A DNA stretch of 64,000 nucleotides from Arthrobacter sp. TMP15 (lineage in GTDB: Bacteria > Actinomycetota > Actinomycetes > Actinomycetales > Micrococcaceae). Position numbers and translations under genes: made by a program. The stretch lies in the NCBI RefSeq assembly GCF_039529835.1, contig NZ_CP154262.1:434001-498000 (forward strand), read 5' to 3'. The notes under the pieces are model-generated. The model was not told the origin of the DNA. It saw only the letters and a list, made by a program, of their open reading frames with translations, and did no database searches. Shown here in pieces: positions 17,287-26,100 of this stretch (positions are counted from its first letter, which is position 1; the number at the start of each line of letters is the position of its first letter).

Positions 17287-17967
17287 GTGGATGCTGTCAC
17301 TATTGTGGACGTTGGATTTTCGTATGGGTCACGCCAGGTCATTGATGGCCTGTTCCTCACGCTGGAGGCTGGGACTTTGACGGCCGTGAAAGGGGTAAAT
17401 GGATCAGGAAAATCCACCCTTCTTGCCCTGATTGCGGGCACGCTTCGCCCATCACGCGGGGTGGTCTCACTTGCCAGCCAGCAGCGCCCGGCTGTGGTGT
17501 TGCAGCGCAGTAAAGTCTCGGATGCGCTTCCGTTGACGGTTCGGCAGACGGTAGCCATGGGTTGTTGGGGAAACCGCAGTTGGCTCAAACCCTTGGGCAG
17601 AGGCGAGCATGCCGTGGTGGTTGACTCCCTGGAGCGTGTTGGGTTGCTGGCACTGGCTCACCGTCAGTTGGGTGAGCTCTCCGGCGGCCAGCGCCAGCGG
17701 GTCCTGCTAGCGCAAGGGATTGCCCAACAATCAAGGCTGCTTCTATTGGATGAGCCCGTGGCGGGCGTCGATGAGCAGTCGCGGGCGAAGATACGTCAGA
17801 TTATCGCCACTGAAGTTCACCGGGGAGTCACCGTTGTGGAGGTGACCCACAGCCATACGGATGCATCCGAAGCTGATCGGGTGCTAGTGATGGCACAAGG
17901 AGAGATTGTGGCGGATTCGCAGGTGCTTTGCGCGGCGGCAGCTAGCGAGTGGATGGGCGGCAATTAA
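17287..17967 (+). CDS. aztA: Zinc ABC transporter ATP-binding protein AztA
   Basis: A 226-residue ABC ATPase. Walker A is GVNGSGKST near residue 38, the signature is LSGGQRQRVLLAQGIA near residue 132 and Walker B is LLLLDEPVAGVD near residue 155. The start is placed at the GTG at 17287, which has a good ribosome binding site (caggaga) six bases upstream; the longer reading from 17254 would begin inside the operator. It is divergent from aztBDC, an unusual split for one transporter, and convergent with the second aztD across a shared terminator. Confidence 0.88.
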   Translation: MDAVTIVDVGFSYGSRQVIDGLFLTLEAGTLTAVKGVNGSGKSTLLALIAGTLRPSRGVVSLASQQRPAVVLQRSKVSDALPLTVRQTVAMGCWGNRSWLKPLGRGEHAVVVDSLERVGLLALAHRQLGELSGGQRQRVLLAQGIAQQSRLLLLDEPVAGVDEQSRAKIRQIIATEVHRGVTVVEVTHSHTDASEADRVLVMAQGEIVADSQVLCAAAASEWMGGN

Positions 17968-17973
17968 GCAGAA

Positions 17974-18016
17974 GGCCGGGCGGTCCCACCCGATCAAGGA
18001 GTGGGGCCGCCCGGCC
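17974..18016. terminator. Bidirectional terminator between aztA and second aztD
   Basis: Arms 17974-17989 (ggccgggcggtcccac) and 18001-18016 pair over 16 positions with one wobble, loop of 11 bases. It sits between two convergent genes. Confidence 0.8.
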
Positions 18017-18025
18017 GCAGCTGTT

Positions 18026-19351
18026 TTATCCGGAGATACCAGTTATTTCATTGGGGACGTGCGGCAACGGGTGGGTTGCGCTCACTGTGCCTGAAGACAG
18101 GTCAATGACCTGAAGTAACTTCTTGGCCGGATCACTTACATAGGCTGTTTTCCCGTTTGAGAAGAGCGCCGGCCGGGGTTGCTGCCATTGGGTGGGTTCT
18201 TCCCAGGGGGCGACGGCGGCAATGGCGGCGGTTTCTTTGCCGGAGTGAGCGTCGTGGATATGAAGTTTGCCGTCCGTACCAAGGATGAGGGCCTCACCCT
18301 TGGCGCCGCGGGCCAGGGAGCGGAAGGAGTATGAGTAGTCAATGGCAACGGTGGTGAGCTTTCCGGTGGCCGTGTCCGTCAAGGAGAACGCTGCAGGGCG
18401 TTCGTGCTCAGCATCTTTATCTGTTTTGTAATCTCCCAGCACTATGGAGGAGGTGGCGCTGCCGGCCTGGGTGCCAATTCTGCCGTGACCGTCAGGGGAG
18501 GAAATCTTGGTGATGATTCCGTCCTTGATGAGCAAGGTGCCATCCTCGCAGCCAAGTACCACCGCCTCGTCCTTAGCTGAGGCCTCTCCGTGGACTCCGG
18601 GGCACTCATCGCTTTGTGCCAAGACGGCCCGGGCGCCGTCGGCGCCAGGTTTATCCAGCAACGTGGCACCAGTGCGGGCTTCGCTGGTCCCGTTCGTGAC
18701 CACCAGCTGACCTTTGGCAAGTTGAACAGCCACGCCGTGGTGAGCGGCGCTGGTCTTGAAATTTTGTGTTGTGGGCAGCTCGGCAGCTTCCAGGTCCTTT
18801 GATGTGAACACCTGAACTTCGCCGGTACCGTCGTCAAAGAGGGCTGTTTTTCCTGCGTGGCCCACCACCTGTCCGGGTTTGGTGGCGGAGAACAATCGCT
18901 CCTGAAGTTCCGGAGGTGCTGTGAAGTGGTGATGGTGATCCCCGTGTGGTTCCGACCAACTGCCCATGTCCAGGACCTGGAATCCGGCGGTGGTGGAGAC
19001 AAGTACGTGGCGTCCGTCCCCAGCCGGGCTGACCCTGTTGAATCCGGCAAGAGGCAAATCGGCTGTGACCTTGCCGGTGGCTGCATCCAGAACGCTCATG
19101 CCGCCGTCGTGCGTCAGGACAAGCCTGGGTGCGGCGGCATCGACCTCCGTGCCTTCGGCGGCAGGGGCGGCATGGGAACCGTGCGGGTGCTCGGAAGCAG
19201 CAGGAGAGTCGGTGGAGGCGGAAGACGGGCTGCCGCACGCGGACAGGGTTAGCGCAGCAATAATGGCGAAGGCGCTCAGGGTAGGGGCGGCGAAACTGCG
19301 CGCTCGAGGGACTGTAGTGAGAGGTGGATTTAGTTCTTCTTTAGTGATCAT
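18026..19351 (-). CDS. Second AztD-like zinc metallochaperone (beta-propeller lipoprotein)
   Basis: A 441-residue paralogue of the aztD product. The chosen ATG at 19351 gives the N-terminus MITKEELNPPL and a signal peptide with lipobox LTLSACG. The mature start has a His-rich segment (SEHPHGSHAAP), and the loop WSEPHGDHHHHF corresponds to WAVDHGDHKHF in the first copy; it holds more histidines. Propeller-type blades such as VLDAATGKVTADLPL follow. It stands alone on the minus strand with its own Zur-type operator 18 bp upstream of the start, so it should respond to zinc starvation together with the transporter. The readings further upstream to 19429 would run through the operator and are rejected. 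Confidence 0.8.
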   Translation of the reverse strand: MITKEELNPPLTTVPRARSFAAPTLSAFAIIAALTLSACGSPSSASTDSPAASEHPHGSHAAPAAEGTEVDAAAPRLVLTHDGGMSVLDAATGKVTADLPLAGFNRVSPAGDGRHVLVSTTAGFQVLDMGSWSEPHGDHHHHFTAPPELQERLFSATKPGQVVGHAGKTALFDDGTGEVQVFTSKDLEAAELPTTQNFKTSAAHHGVAVQLAKGQLVVTNGTSEARTGATLLDKPGADGARAVLAQSDECPGVHGEASAKDEAVVLGCEDGTLLIKDGIITKISSPDGHGRIGTQAGSATSSIVLGDYKTDKDAEHERPAAFSLTDTATGKLTTVAIDYSYSFRSLARGAKGEALILGTDGKLHIHDAHSGKETAAIAAVAPWEEPTQWQQPRPALFSNGKTAYVSDPAKKLLQVIDLSSGTVSATHPLPHVPNEITGISG

Positions 19352-19368
19352 GACACCGATGCTAACCT

Positions 19369-19386
19369 TAATGAGAATCATTATCA
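19369..19386. promoter_or_regulatory. Zur-type operator upstream of the second aztD
   Basis: The 18-bp palindrome taatgagaatcattatca is identical to that between aztA and aztB. It sits between the divergent second aztD (start 19351) and the PLP enzyme gene (start 19477), so it may also touch the latter. Confidence 0.85.
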
Positions 19387-19476
19387 AAACAAGGACTGGT
19401 GAAACCAGGAAATGTTGCCCCAGGTTCAACGACTCAAATTGTCGCTGCCGTGAACCGGCGGTCTACGCTGGAAGTT

Positions 19477-20676
19477 ATGACGTACAACGCTGCCGAACAC
19501 CCTAAGAACCTGAGCCCCGACACAGTTGTTGTTGCTGCGGGCCGGCCCGCCCGGGAGCATGACGCGCCGGTGAATCCGCCCATAGTTCTCTCCTCCACAT
19601 ATGTGGGCACCGGCGAAGTTGTTGATGGCGACAGGGCCTATGGGCGTTACTCCAACCCCACGTGGGACCCGTTGGAAGACGCATTGGGTCAGCTGGAGGG
19701 TGCCACCCTTCCTGCGCTGATCTTTAGTTCGGGCCTGGCAGCGGCCTCCGCAGCTCTCTCGCTGGTGCCCACGGGAGGGGTGCTCGTTATGCCAACGCAC
19801 TCGTATCAGGGGGCGTTGGTTATGGCGCAGGAGCAAGCGGCAAAGGGTTTGTTCACGCTGCGCACAGTGGATATTGCCAATAATGATGAGGTTATTTTGG
19901 CTCTCACCGGCAGCGGGGAGAAGGCCGCTGACATGCTCTGGCTGGAGAGTCCAACCAACCCCATGCTGGAGGTGGCGGACATCGGCCTCCTCTGCCGTTC
20001 CGCACAAGCCGTTGGCGCCATCGTGGTCACCGACAACACCTTCTCCACCCCGCTGGTGCAGAAACCGCTGGAGCTGGGTGCTGACATTGTGCTGCACTCA
20101 GTGACCAAATATTTGGCCGGTCACTCCGATGTCATCCTCGGCGCCCTGGCCACATCCAATCCCGAACTGCGCCATGCGCTGCTGCATCACCGCTCAATTC
20201 ACGGCGCCATCGCCGGCCCCTTCGAGGCCTGGCTTGCCCTGCGTGGTTTGCGCACCCTGGCCCTGCGTGTTGAGCGCTCGCAGGCCAGTGCAGCGGTACT
20301 TGCCGAACGTCTTGATGCGCACGACGGCGTCACAAAAGTACTCTTTCCCGGATTGCCTTCGGACCCGGGTCACCAGCGGGCCACGGCACAGATGAGCGGT
20401 TTTGGTTCCATCCTGTGCGTCGAAGTTGCTGGTGGTGCCGATGCGGCCAACGCGCTGGTTGAGGCCCTGCAGGTGTGGACCCCAGCCACTTCGCTTGGTG
20501 GCGTGGAGTCATTGATCGAACGCCGGCGTCGTCACGCGAACGAGCCCGAGACAGTTCCGGCAAACCTCTTGCGGCTGAGTGTTGGCATTGAAAACGTTGA
20601 AGACCTTTGGAGTGACCTTGAGCAGGCACTTGCTCAGGTGGTGCCCGCGACTTCCATCCCGCGCGACGCCCTGTAA
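19477..20676 (+). CDS. Cystathionine gamma-synthase/lyase family PLP enzyme
   Basis: A 399-residue Cys/Met metabolism PLP-dependent enzyme. The PLP lysine is Lys211 in [12 protein letters not shown]. The phosphate and substrate region [20 protein letters not shown] near residue 55 and the LESPTNPML motif before the lysine are typical. The C-terminal [12 protein letters not shown] belongs to the same fold. The start ATG at 19477 follows ctggaag; a GTG at 19399 would add 26 residues. Synthase and lyase cannot be told apart here with confidence. Its place opposite a Zur-regulated gene is notable. Confidence 0.85.
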   Translation: MTYNAAEHPKNLSPDTVVVAAGRPAREHDAPVNPPIVLSSTYVGTGEVVDGDRAYGRYSNPTWDPLEDALGQLEGATLPALIFSSGLAAASAALSLVPTGGVLVMPTHSYQGALVMAQEQAAKGLFTLRTVDIANNDEVILALTGSGEKAADMLWLESPTNPMLEVADIGLLCRSAQAVGAIVVTDNTFSTPLVQKPLELGADIVLHSVTKYLAGHSDVILGALATSNPELRHALLHHRSIHGAIAGPFEAWLALRGLRTLALRVERSQASAAVLAERLDAHDGVTKVLFPGLPSDPGHQRATAQMSGFGSILCVEVAGGADAANALVEALQVWTPATSLGGVESLIERRRRHANEPETVPANLLRLSVGIENVEDLWSDLEQALAQVVPATSIPRDAL

Positions 20677-20685
20677 GCTTGAGCC

Positions 20686-21045
20686 GTGGTCATTTTCGTG
20701 AACTTTATGCAGTTTCTCATCCTCGTGGCTTTAGGTTTGACGGCCGTGGGCATTCAAGGCTGGGCGTTTATAGACTGCCTGCGCACATCTGCCAACGATT
20801 TTGAGCGCGTATACAAGCGGACCAAAACGTTCTGGACGGCACTTACGGCCGGAGCGTTATTCTTTGGCATCATCTACGTGGTGCCGCCATTGCTGAGCCT
20901 GACGGTTCCGCAGCTGGGCATGAGTTTGATCCTTAGCCTCGGCGGAGTCACAGCGGCAGGGGTCTACTTGGCCGATGTTCGGCCCGCTTTGGTTGACGCG
21001 CGCGGGCGTGGTCGCGGACAGCAAAACCGCGGCTCATCCTGGTAA
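20686..21045 (+). CDS. DUF2516 family membrane protein
   Basis: A 119-residue small membrane protein with three hydrophobic segments, at about residues 4-28, 48-70 and 75-97. It shows the DUF2516 pattern (GWAFIDCLRT near residue 26; FWTALTAGALFFG near 47) and ends in a basic tail. The function of the family is unknown; it is common in actinobacteria. The start GTG at 20686 is 9 bp after the previous stop; an ATG at 20707 is an alternative. Confidence 0.8.
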   Translation: MVIFVNFMQFLILVALGLTAVGIQGWAFIDCLRTSANDFERVYKRTKTFWTALTAGALFFGIIYVVPPLLSLTVPQLGMSLILSLGGVTAAGVYLADVRPALVDARGRGRGQQNRGSSW

Positions 21046-21073
21046 GAAATCACTGAAACCGGACGAATTGGTG

Positions 21074-21970
21074 CTAGCCCGGATCCACGGCTGACCAAGC
21101 CACCGTCAGCTCACCCAAGCGCCAACGGGAGGGTGAACGCACAACCGGCCAGCCGTCGTCGTACATTTGGGTGCACATATTCAGCCACCGCTGCCTGTTG
21201 CCAAAGGCGGCCAGGGGAGCAGCGGCGAGCCAATGCTTGTCCAGAGCTTGCAAAAAGCTGTGGATTTTCTCCCCCGGCACATTGTGATGGATCAGCGCTT
21301 TTGGCAGTCGCTCGGCAATATCGGAGGGCAACTCGAAACCGCCGAATCGCAGGGAAATGCTCAGCGACTGGGGACCATTGGTATCCAGCGCCACCCATGT
21401 GCTGCGCCGCCCAATCTCATCGCAGGTGCCGTCAACAAAGATGCCCTGCGGGGTCAGCCGCGAACAAACCGTGTCCCAGATCAGCCTGACGTCGGCCTCG
21501 TCGTATTGGCGCAACACGTTGAAGGCGCGCACCATAGTTGCCTTGCCGGGGACGGGGATTTCGAATCCGCCAACGCAGAAATCTAGGCCGTCGTGCTCGA
21601 GTCCTTTGGCATTGCGGACGCGCTCAGGCTCAATCTCGATGCCCGTGACATGAGCGCTGGGGCAAATCGCGTGGATGCGGGAATACAGCTCAACGGCTGT
21701 GGCAGGGGAGCCGCCATAGCCAAGGTCCACAACCAGGGGTGCGGTTTCACAGGCCAAACGCCATGCTTGGGGGCCGGCCAGCCAGCGGTCAACGCGGCGC
21801 AATCGGTTGGGATTAGTTGTGCCGCGGGTGACGTTGCCGAAGGGCTTGCTACGTTGGCGCGGGGTGCCTTGTGAGGGGTCAGTGGAAGAGCCTTTGACCC
21901 TCTGCGCACGTTGAACCACCAATAAAGCGTAAATGCCAAACTCCGCATGGCTATAAAACTGTGGTGACAC
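21074..21970 (-). CDS. Class I SAM-dependent methyltransferase, substrate unknown
   Basis: A protein of up to 298 residues. The SAM-binding motif I is VVDLGYGGSPATAVEL near residue 82, motif II GIEIEPERV near residue 110 and a motif III-like stretch DGLDFCVGGFEIP. Later parts (GIFVDGTCDEIGRR) do not point to a known substrate. The GTG start at 21970 is uncertain; a GTG at the VKGSSTD segment about 25 residues later is also possible. It is convergent with the DUF2516 gene and ends 28 bp from it. Confidence 0.75.
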   Translation of the reverse strand: MSPQFYSHAEFGIYALLVVQRAQRVKGSSTDPSQGTPRQRSKPFGNVTRGTTNPNRLRRVDRWLAGPQAWRLACETAPLVVDLGYGGSPATAVELYSRIHAICPSAHVTGIEIEPERVRNAKGLEHDGLDFCVGGFEIPVPGKATMVRAFNVLRQYDEADVRLIWDTVCSRLTPQGIFVDGTCDEIGRRSTWVALDTNGPQSLSISLRFGGFELPSDIAERLPKALIHHNVPGEKIHSFLQALDKHWLAAAPLAAFGNRQRWLNMCTQMYDDGWPVVRSPSRWRLGELTVAWSAVDPG

Positions 21971-22120
21971 TCACGTCTTTGATTCTGGCGCACCGTCTCA
22001 TGCGCTGGTGCCGCTGGGCTCACGGTGGCGGCACCTGCCCACGGGATGGTGCGCAGGAGTGCAAGTGGTCGGACAGCGTAGCAATTCGGGTCCGCCGCTC
22101 CCGGCCGGTAGAATGAGGCT

Positions 22121-22867
22121 ATGACTTATACGCTGATTTTGCTTCGACATGGCCACAGTGAGTGGAACGCCAAGAACCTGTTCACCGGCTGGGTGGACGT
22201 TGATTTGAATGATCAGGGCCGCACGGAGGCCGTTCGCGGCGGTGAGCTGCTGGTGGAGAACAACCTTCTACCGGATGTCCTGTACACCTCGCGCCTGAAG
22301 CGTGCCATCAACACGGCCAACCTGGCCTTGGAAAAAGCTGACCGCGGCTGGATTGACGTTAAGCGCGACTGGCGCCTGAACGAGCGCCACTACGGTGCAT
22401 TGCAGGGCAAGGACAAAGCCCAGACGCTGGCCGAGTTCGGCGAGGCACAGTTCATGGAGTGGCGTCGCAGCTACGACACCGCCCCGCCCGCGCTCTCTGA
22501 TGACAGCGAATTTTCTCAGGCGCACGATCCCCGTTACGCGGATTTGGGTGATGACCTGCCACGCACCGAGTGCCTCAAGGATGTCCTGAACCGTCTGCTG
22601 CCCTACTGGGAATCAGATATTAAGGAAGATCTCAAGGCCGGCAAGACGGTTCTTGTCACGGCCCATGGCAACTCGCTGCGTGCCATGGTCAAGCACCTGG
22701 ACGGCATCTCCGATGATGCCATCGCCGCACTGAACATCCCCACCGGCATCCCGTTGCTGTATGAACTCGATGAGAACTTCGCCCCCATCACCCCCGGGGG
22801 CAAGTACTTGGATCCGGAGGCTGCTGCGGCCGCCATTCAGGCAGTAGCGAACCAGGGTAAGAAGTAG
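22121..22867 (+). CDS. gpmA: 2,3-bisphosphoglycerate-dependent phosphoglycerate mutase
   Basis: A 248-residue glycolytic enzyme interconverting 3- and 2-phosphoglycerate. The catalytic motif [10 protein letters not shown] holds His10, and [15 protein letters not shown] follows as in other dPGM proteins. [15 protein letters not shown] near residue 87 and [15 protein letters not shown] near residue 183 supply the other active-site residues. The length is the usual 248-250. A long palindrome follows the stop by 16 bp. Confidence 0.97.
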   Translation: MTYTLILLRHGHSEWNAKNLFTGWVDVDLNDQGRTEAVRGGELLVENNLLPDVLYTSRLKRAINTANLALEKADRGWIDVKRDWRLNERHYGALQGKDKAQTLAEFGEAQFMEWRRSYDTAPPALSDDSEFSQAHDPRYADLGDDLPRTECLKDVLNRLLPYWESDIKEDLKAGKTVLVTAHGNSLRAMVKHLDGISDDAIAALNIPTGIPLLYELDENFAPITPGGKYLDPEAAAAAIQAVANQGKK

Positions 22868-22882
22868 CAATTCACACCCCTT

Positions 22883-22952
22883 CCCGTTGAGGTTGGAGGT
22901 CATGACACCCCGGAGGAACGAACGGGGTGTCATGACCTCCAACCTCAACGGG
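22883..22952. repeat. Long palindrome, family A copy 1 (30-bp arms)
   Basis: Arms 22883-22912 and 22923-22952 are exact reverse complements; the left arm starts cccgttgaggttggaggtc and ends gacaccccg; the loop is gaggaacgaa. The palindrome at 33821-33888 is related: same arm core and the same loop on the opposite strand. It lies between gpmA and the phoU terminator. It may act as gpmA terminator, but no U-tract follows. Confidence 0.9.
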
Positions 22953-23003
22953 TGTGTGCTCCGTGGCGCGGGCTTTAGCGGCTGAGTCGGCACTGGAACC
23001 AGA

Positions 23004-23059
23004 AGAACGACGGCGGGAGGTCACCTTTTTTCAAAAAGGTGACCTCCCGCCGTCGTTCT
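23004..23059. terminator. Strong terminator between gpmA and phoU
   Basis: Perfect 27-bp arms (23004-23030, 23033-23059) with a core of cggcgggaggtcacc followed by a T-run/A-run at the tip, so it works in either direction. It lies 25 bp from the phoU stop codon. Confidence 0.85.
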
Positions 23060-23084
23060 CCAACTGCTGCTCCTGCTTAGGGAT

Positions 23085-23747
23085 CTAGCTGGCCAAGAAG
23101 TCCTCTGGCTGCCATTCCCCTGTCACCAAGTAGGAAACCTTGCGCGCAACGGAAACGCCGTGATCGCCGAACCGCTCAAAGTACCGGCTAGCCAAGGTGA
23201 CATCCACTGTTGTTGCAGCGGTTTCGTTCCATTCGGGTGCGGCCATGGTGGTGAAAACGCTCTTGTGGATGGTATTGATCTGCATTTTGGCTGTGGTGAT
23301 ATCGCCTACGAGCTCCAAATCACGGCTTTCCAGCAGCTCAGTGACTTTCTCGGCAATGACAATATCAAGGCGCGCCAACTCGGCAAACGTTTCCGTCAGG
23401 GAAGCCGGGATGACGTGATTGGGGAAGCGCAAGCGCGTCAGCTGACCAATGTGGCGGGCAAGATCGCCCATGCGCTCAAGTGAGGCACTCATCCGCAGCG
23501 AACCAACAATCATGCGCAGATCACTGGCAACTGGTCCCTGCAACGCCAACACATCGATGGCGCGCTCATCTAAATCATTTTGCAGGAAGTCGATCCGGGC
23601 ATCGGCTGCAATGACTTCCTGGGCCGTTTGAAGGTCGGCTGCCGCAAACGCTGTGGAGGCTTTGGTGATGGCCTCGCCAACCAGTGCGGAAATCTCGATG
23701 AGTCCCTCGCCAATCTGGTGAAGCTCGGCCTGGAAAACTTTACGCAC
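23085..23747 (-). CDS. phoU: Phosphate signalling protein PhoU
   Basis: A 220-residue PhoU protein made of two homologous three-helix bundles. The repeated metal-binding type motif is seen as DARIDFLQNDLDERAIDVL near residue 50 and RYFERFGDHGVSVARKVSYL near residue 185; LERMGDLARHIGQL is the matching part of the first half. PhoU damps phosphate uptake and the histidine kinase when phosphate is plentiful. The start is GTG at 23747. The gene is divergent from senX3-regX3 across a PHO-box-like array, as in Streptomyces and mycobacteria. Confidence 0.95.
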   Translation of the reverse strand: MRKVFQAELHQIGEGLIEISALVGEAITKASTAFAAADLQTAQEVIAADARIDFLQNDLDERAIDVLALQGPVASDLRMIVGSLRMSASLERMGDLARHIGQLTRLRFPNHVIPASLTETFAELARLDIVIAEKVTELLESRDLELVGDITTAKMQINTIHKSVFTTMAAPEWNETAATTVDVTLASRYFERFGDHGVSVARKVSYLVTGEWQPEDFLAS

Positions 23748-23807
23748 GCGTGTGTCCTTTCATGGGCAGGGCAACAGGGGCCCTTCAGTACGCTTCAGCA
23801 TGGCACT

Positions 23808-23851
23808 TGAACGTGAACATGTTGACACGTCAAGGTGAACGTTTGTTGAAC
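23808..23851. promoter_or_regulatory. PHO-box-like array of four 11-bp repeats
   Basis: On the plus strand four consecutive 11-bp units are tgaacgtgaac, atgttgacacg, tcaaggtgaac and gtttgttgaac. Read on the minus strand, three of them begin GTTCA(C/A) and the remaining one fits the pattern weakly (CGTGTCA). This is the direct-repeat layout of the actinobacterial PHO box (GTTCACC every 11 bp) bound by PhoP/RegX3. It lies between phoU and the senX3-type gene, so autoregulation is likely. Confidence 0.75.
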
Positions 23852-23910
23852 GGGCGCTGCCAAGAGGCTGTTTTGCTAAAAAGGGGCTCGGCACCGCATA
23901 GGCTGATCAG

Positions 23911-25203
23911 GTGGATCCCATGGTAGTTGGACTGATAGCCGGGCTCATAGGCCTAGCCTTGGGCACCTTTGGCATGTTCGCCTTCAGTGTTAGCGAACGT
24001 TCCCGCGGGCTCACCATCGACATTGGCGAGCCAATGCTGCCCGACGGTGCAGCGGAGGTCCTTTCGGTTGTGGGCAAGGCCTACATAGTTATTGACACTG
24101 TTGACGGCGTGGTGCGTGCCAGTCCCGGCGCCTATGCTTTTGGGCTGGTCCGCGGTCACACGGTGGTCCACCAGGAGTTGCTTGATCTGGCCCGCAGGGT
24201 ACGGCGCGACGGCGTGATCGAGGAACGCGATTTGATCCTCCCTCGTGTGGTGCTGCCGGCCGCGATACAAACTGGAGGTGCTCCCGGCATGCACGCAGCC
24301 CCAGGAACGCCCGCTAACGTGGCCCCTGTCAGAAGCATCCCAGATTCATTGAGCGCCCACGGCGCACCGGGACAGGGCACGTTGGTTATTCAGGTCAGGG
24401 TAGCGCCGCTGGGCGAGGAATACATTCTCTTGCTGGCCGACGACCGCACAGAAATTGCGCGTACCGAGGCAGTCCGCAACGACTTTGTCGCCAATGTTTC
24501 ACATGAGCTTAAGACTCCGGTGGGCGCCATCTCGCTCCTGGCAGAAGCCCTTGAGTCCGCACCTGAAGACCAGGCAACTGTCCGCAGGTTTGCTTCACGG
24601 ATGATGAAAGAGTCCGCGCGGCTAGCTGCGCTTGTCCAGGACATCATTGAACTTTCCCGCCTCCAGGGAAAAGACGTGGCAAGTGCTGGCACCGAAGTGG
24701 ACATGAACGCCGTGGTTGCCGAAGCCGTTGACAGGACCCGCCTGCCTGCACAGAGCAAAAATATAGCGCTGGTAGTGGGTGCCCCCCTGCCCGCAGTTGT
24801 TTATGGCGACCAGCCCCAACTTGTCACGGCCCTGCGGAACCTGATCGACAACGCCGTGCGGTACTCCTCCGATAACACGCAGGTAGGGATCGCCCTCTCG
24901 GTGCATGACGGCGTGGTTTCCGTCAGTATTTCGGACCAGGGTGACGGGCTCTCCCCGCAGGAGCAGGACAGAATTTTTGAGCGCTTTTACCGCGTTGACA
25001 CCGCCCGATCCCGGCACACCGGCGGGACAGGCCTGGGTCTGAGCATCGTCAAGCACATCACCAGCAATCACGGCGGCGAGGTGACACTGTGGTCAGCGCC
25101 AACAATGGGCTCCACCTTCACTGTGCGCTTGCCCGAACTTTCCAATCCAACGTCCGACGGCGCTAAGCACCACCGCGCTGACCGGCACCCCGGCTTGATC
25201 TAA
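23911..25203 (+). CDS. senX3: Phosphate-sensing histidine kinase, SenX3 type
   Basis: A 430-residue sensor kinase. One N-terminal membrane segment (about residues 4-27) is followed by a PAS-like region to about residue 180, interrupted by a Pro/Gly/Ala-rich insert near 115-150. The dimerisation domain holds phospho-acceptor His198 in VSHELKTPVG. The ATPase domain shows the N box (LRNLIDNAVRYS), G1 (SDQGDGL), F box (IFERFYRVD) and G2 (GGTGLGLSIV). The start is GTG at 23911 or ATG at 23920. It lies 15 bp before the regulator gene and opposite phoU, which marks it as the phosphate kinase. Confidence 0.9.
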   Translation: MDPMVVGLIAGLIGLALGTFGMFAFSVSERSRGLTIDIGEPMLPDGAAEVLSVVGKAYIVIDTVDGVVRASPGAYAFGLVRGHTVVHQELLDLARRVRRDGVIEERDLILPRVVLPAAIQTGGAPGMHAAPGTPANVAPVRSIPDSLSAHGAPGQGTLVIQVRVAPLGEEYILLLADDRTEIARTEAVRNDFVANVSHELKTPVGAISLLAEALESAPEDQATVRRFASRMMKESARLAALVQDIIELSRLQGKDVASAGTEVDMNAVVAEAVDRTRLPAQSKNIALVVGAPLPAVVYGDQPQLVTALRNLIDNAVRYSSDNTQVGIALSVHDGVVSVSISDQGDGLSPQEQDRIFERFYRVDTARSRHTGGTGLGLSIVKHITSNHGGEVTLWSAPTMGSTFTVRLPELSNPTSDGAKHHRADRHPGLI

Positions 25204-25218
25204 AGGAGCGCAACAAGC

Positions 25219-25899
25219 GTGAGCAGAATTTTGATTGTCGAAGACGAGGATTCAATTAGCGATCCTTTGTCATTCCTGTTGTCGAAGGAAGGCTACGAGG
25301 TACAGGTGGCCGATAACGGTCTCGACGCCTTGGTTGAGTTTGATCGTAACGGTGCCGATCTGGTGCTGCTAGACCTCCAGTTGCCGGGGATGAGTGGCAC
25401 TGAAGTGTGCAAGCACCTGCGCCAGCGCTCCGGCGTCCCCATCATCATGCTCACGGCCAAGGACTCGGAGATTGATAAGGTGGTGGGCCTTGAACTGGGG
25501 GCCGACGACTACGTGACCAAACCATATTCCTCCAGGGAACTGATTGCTCGGATTCGTGCCGTGCTGCGCCGCAACGGGGAACCCGAGGAGCTGATGGATT
25601 CAACTGTCCATGCCGGTCCCGTGCGCATGGATGTGGAACGGCACGTAGTTAGCGTGCATGGGAATACTGTCTCATTTCCCTTGAAGGAATTTGAACTGCT
25701 GGAAATGTTGCTGCGCAATGCCGGCAAGGTCCTCACTCGCGGCCAGCTGATCGACAGGGTGTGGGGCTCGGACTATGTGGGCGACACCAAAACACTTGAC
25801 GTGCATATTAAACGTCTGCGCAGCAGGATTGAACCGGACCCCGCTGCCCCGAAGTTCCTTGTCACTGTGCGCGGACTTGGCTATAAGTTTGAGCCCTGA
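25219..25899 (+). CDS. regX3: Phosphate response regulator, RegX3/OmpR type
   Basis: A 226-residue two-domain regulator. The receiver domain has the acidic pair EDE near residue 8, phospho-acceptor Asp52 (LLDLQLPGMSG), and the Thr/Lys positions in MLTAKDS and VTKPYSSREL. The C-terminal winged helix includes FPLKEFELLEMLLRNAGKVL and the final VRGLGYKFEP. The start is GTG at 25219 with aaggag upstream. It is expected to bind the PHO-box array in front of senX3 and phosphate uptake genes elsewhere. Confidence 0.92.
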   Translation: MSRILIVEDEDSISDPLSFLLSKEGYEVQVADNGLDALVEFDRNGADLVLLDLQLPGMSGTEVCKHLRQRSGVPIIMLTAKDSEIDKVVGLELGADDYVTKPYSSRELIARIRAVLRRNGEPEELMDSTVHAGPVRMDVERHVVSVHGNTVSFPLKEFELLEMLLRNAGKVLTRGQLIDRVWGSDYVGDTKTLDVHIKRLRSRIEPDPAAPKFLVTVRGLGYKFEP

Positions 25900-26010
25900 G
25901 CACGTGAGGTGCCAACTTTTCGTGGGGTGAACCCAACGTGAGATTGGAGCTAATGACGCCTCGTCGCATTCCTCGACTCCGTCGGTGGCGTCTGGTGCAT
26001 GAATTATGGG

Positions 26011-26069
26011 GAAATAAAGAAGTGGAGCGGGTTATCTAAAAAAGATAACCCGCTCCACTTCTTTATTTC
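26011..26069. terminator. Strong bidirectional terminator between regX3 and lpqE
   Basis: Perfect 27-bp arms (26011-26037 and 26043-26069), core gtggagcgggttatct, with a 5-base A loop and AT-rich outer ends that give T-runs in both directions. The two genes converge on it. Confidence 0.88.
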
Positions 26070-26100
26070 TGTGAGCATGGGCCGTGAGGCGGCTCAAAAA

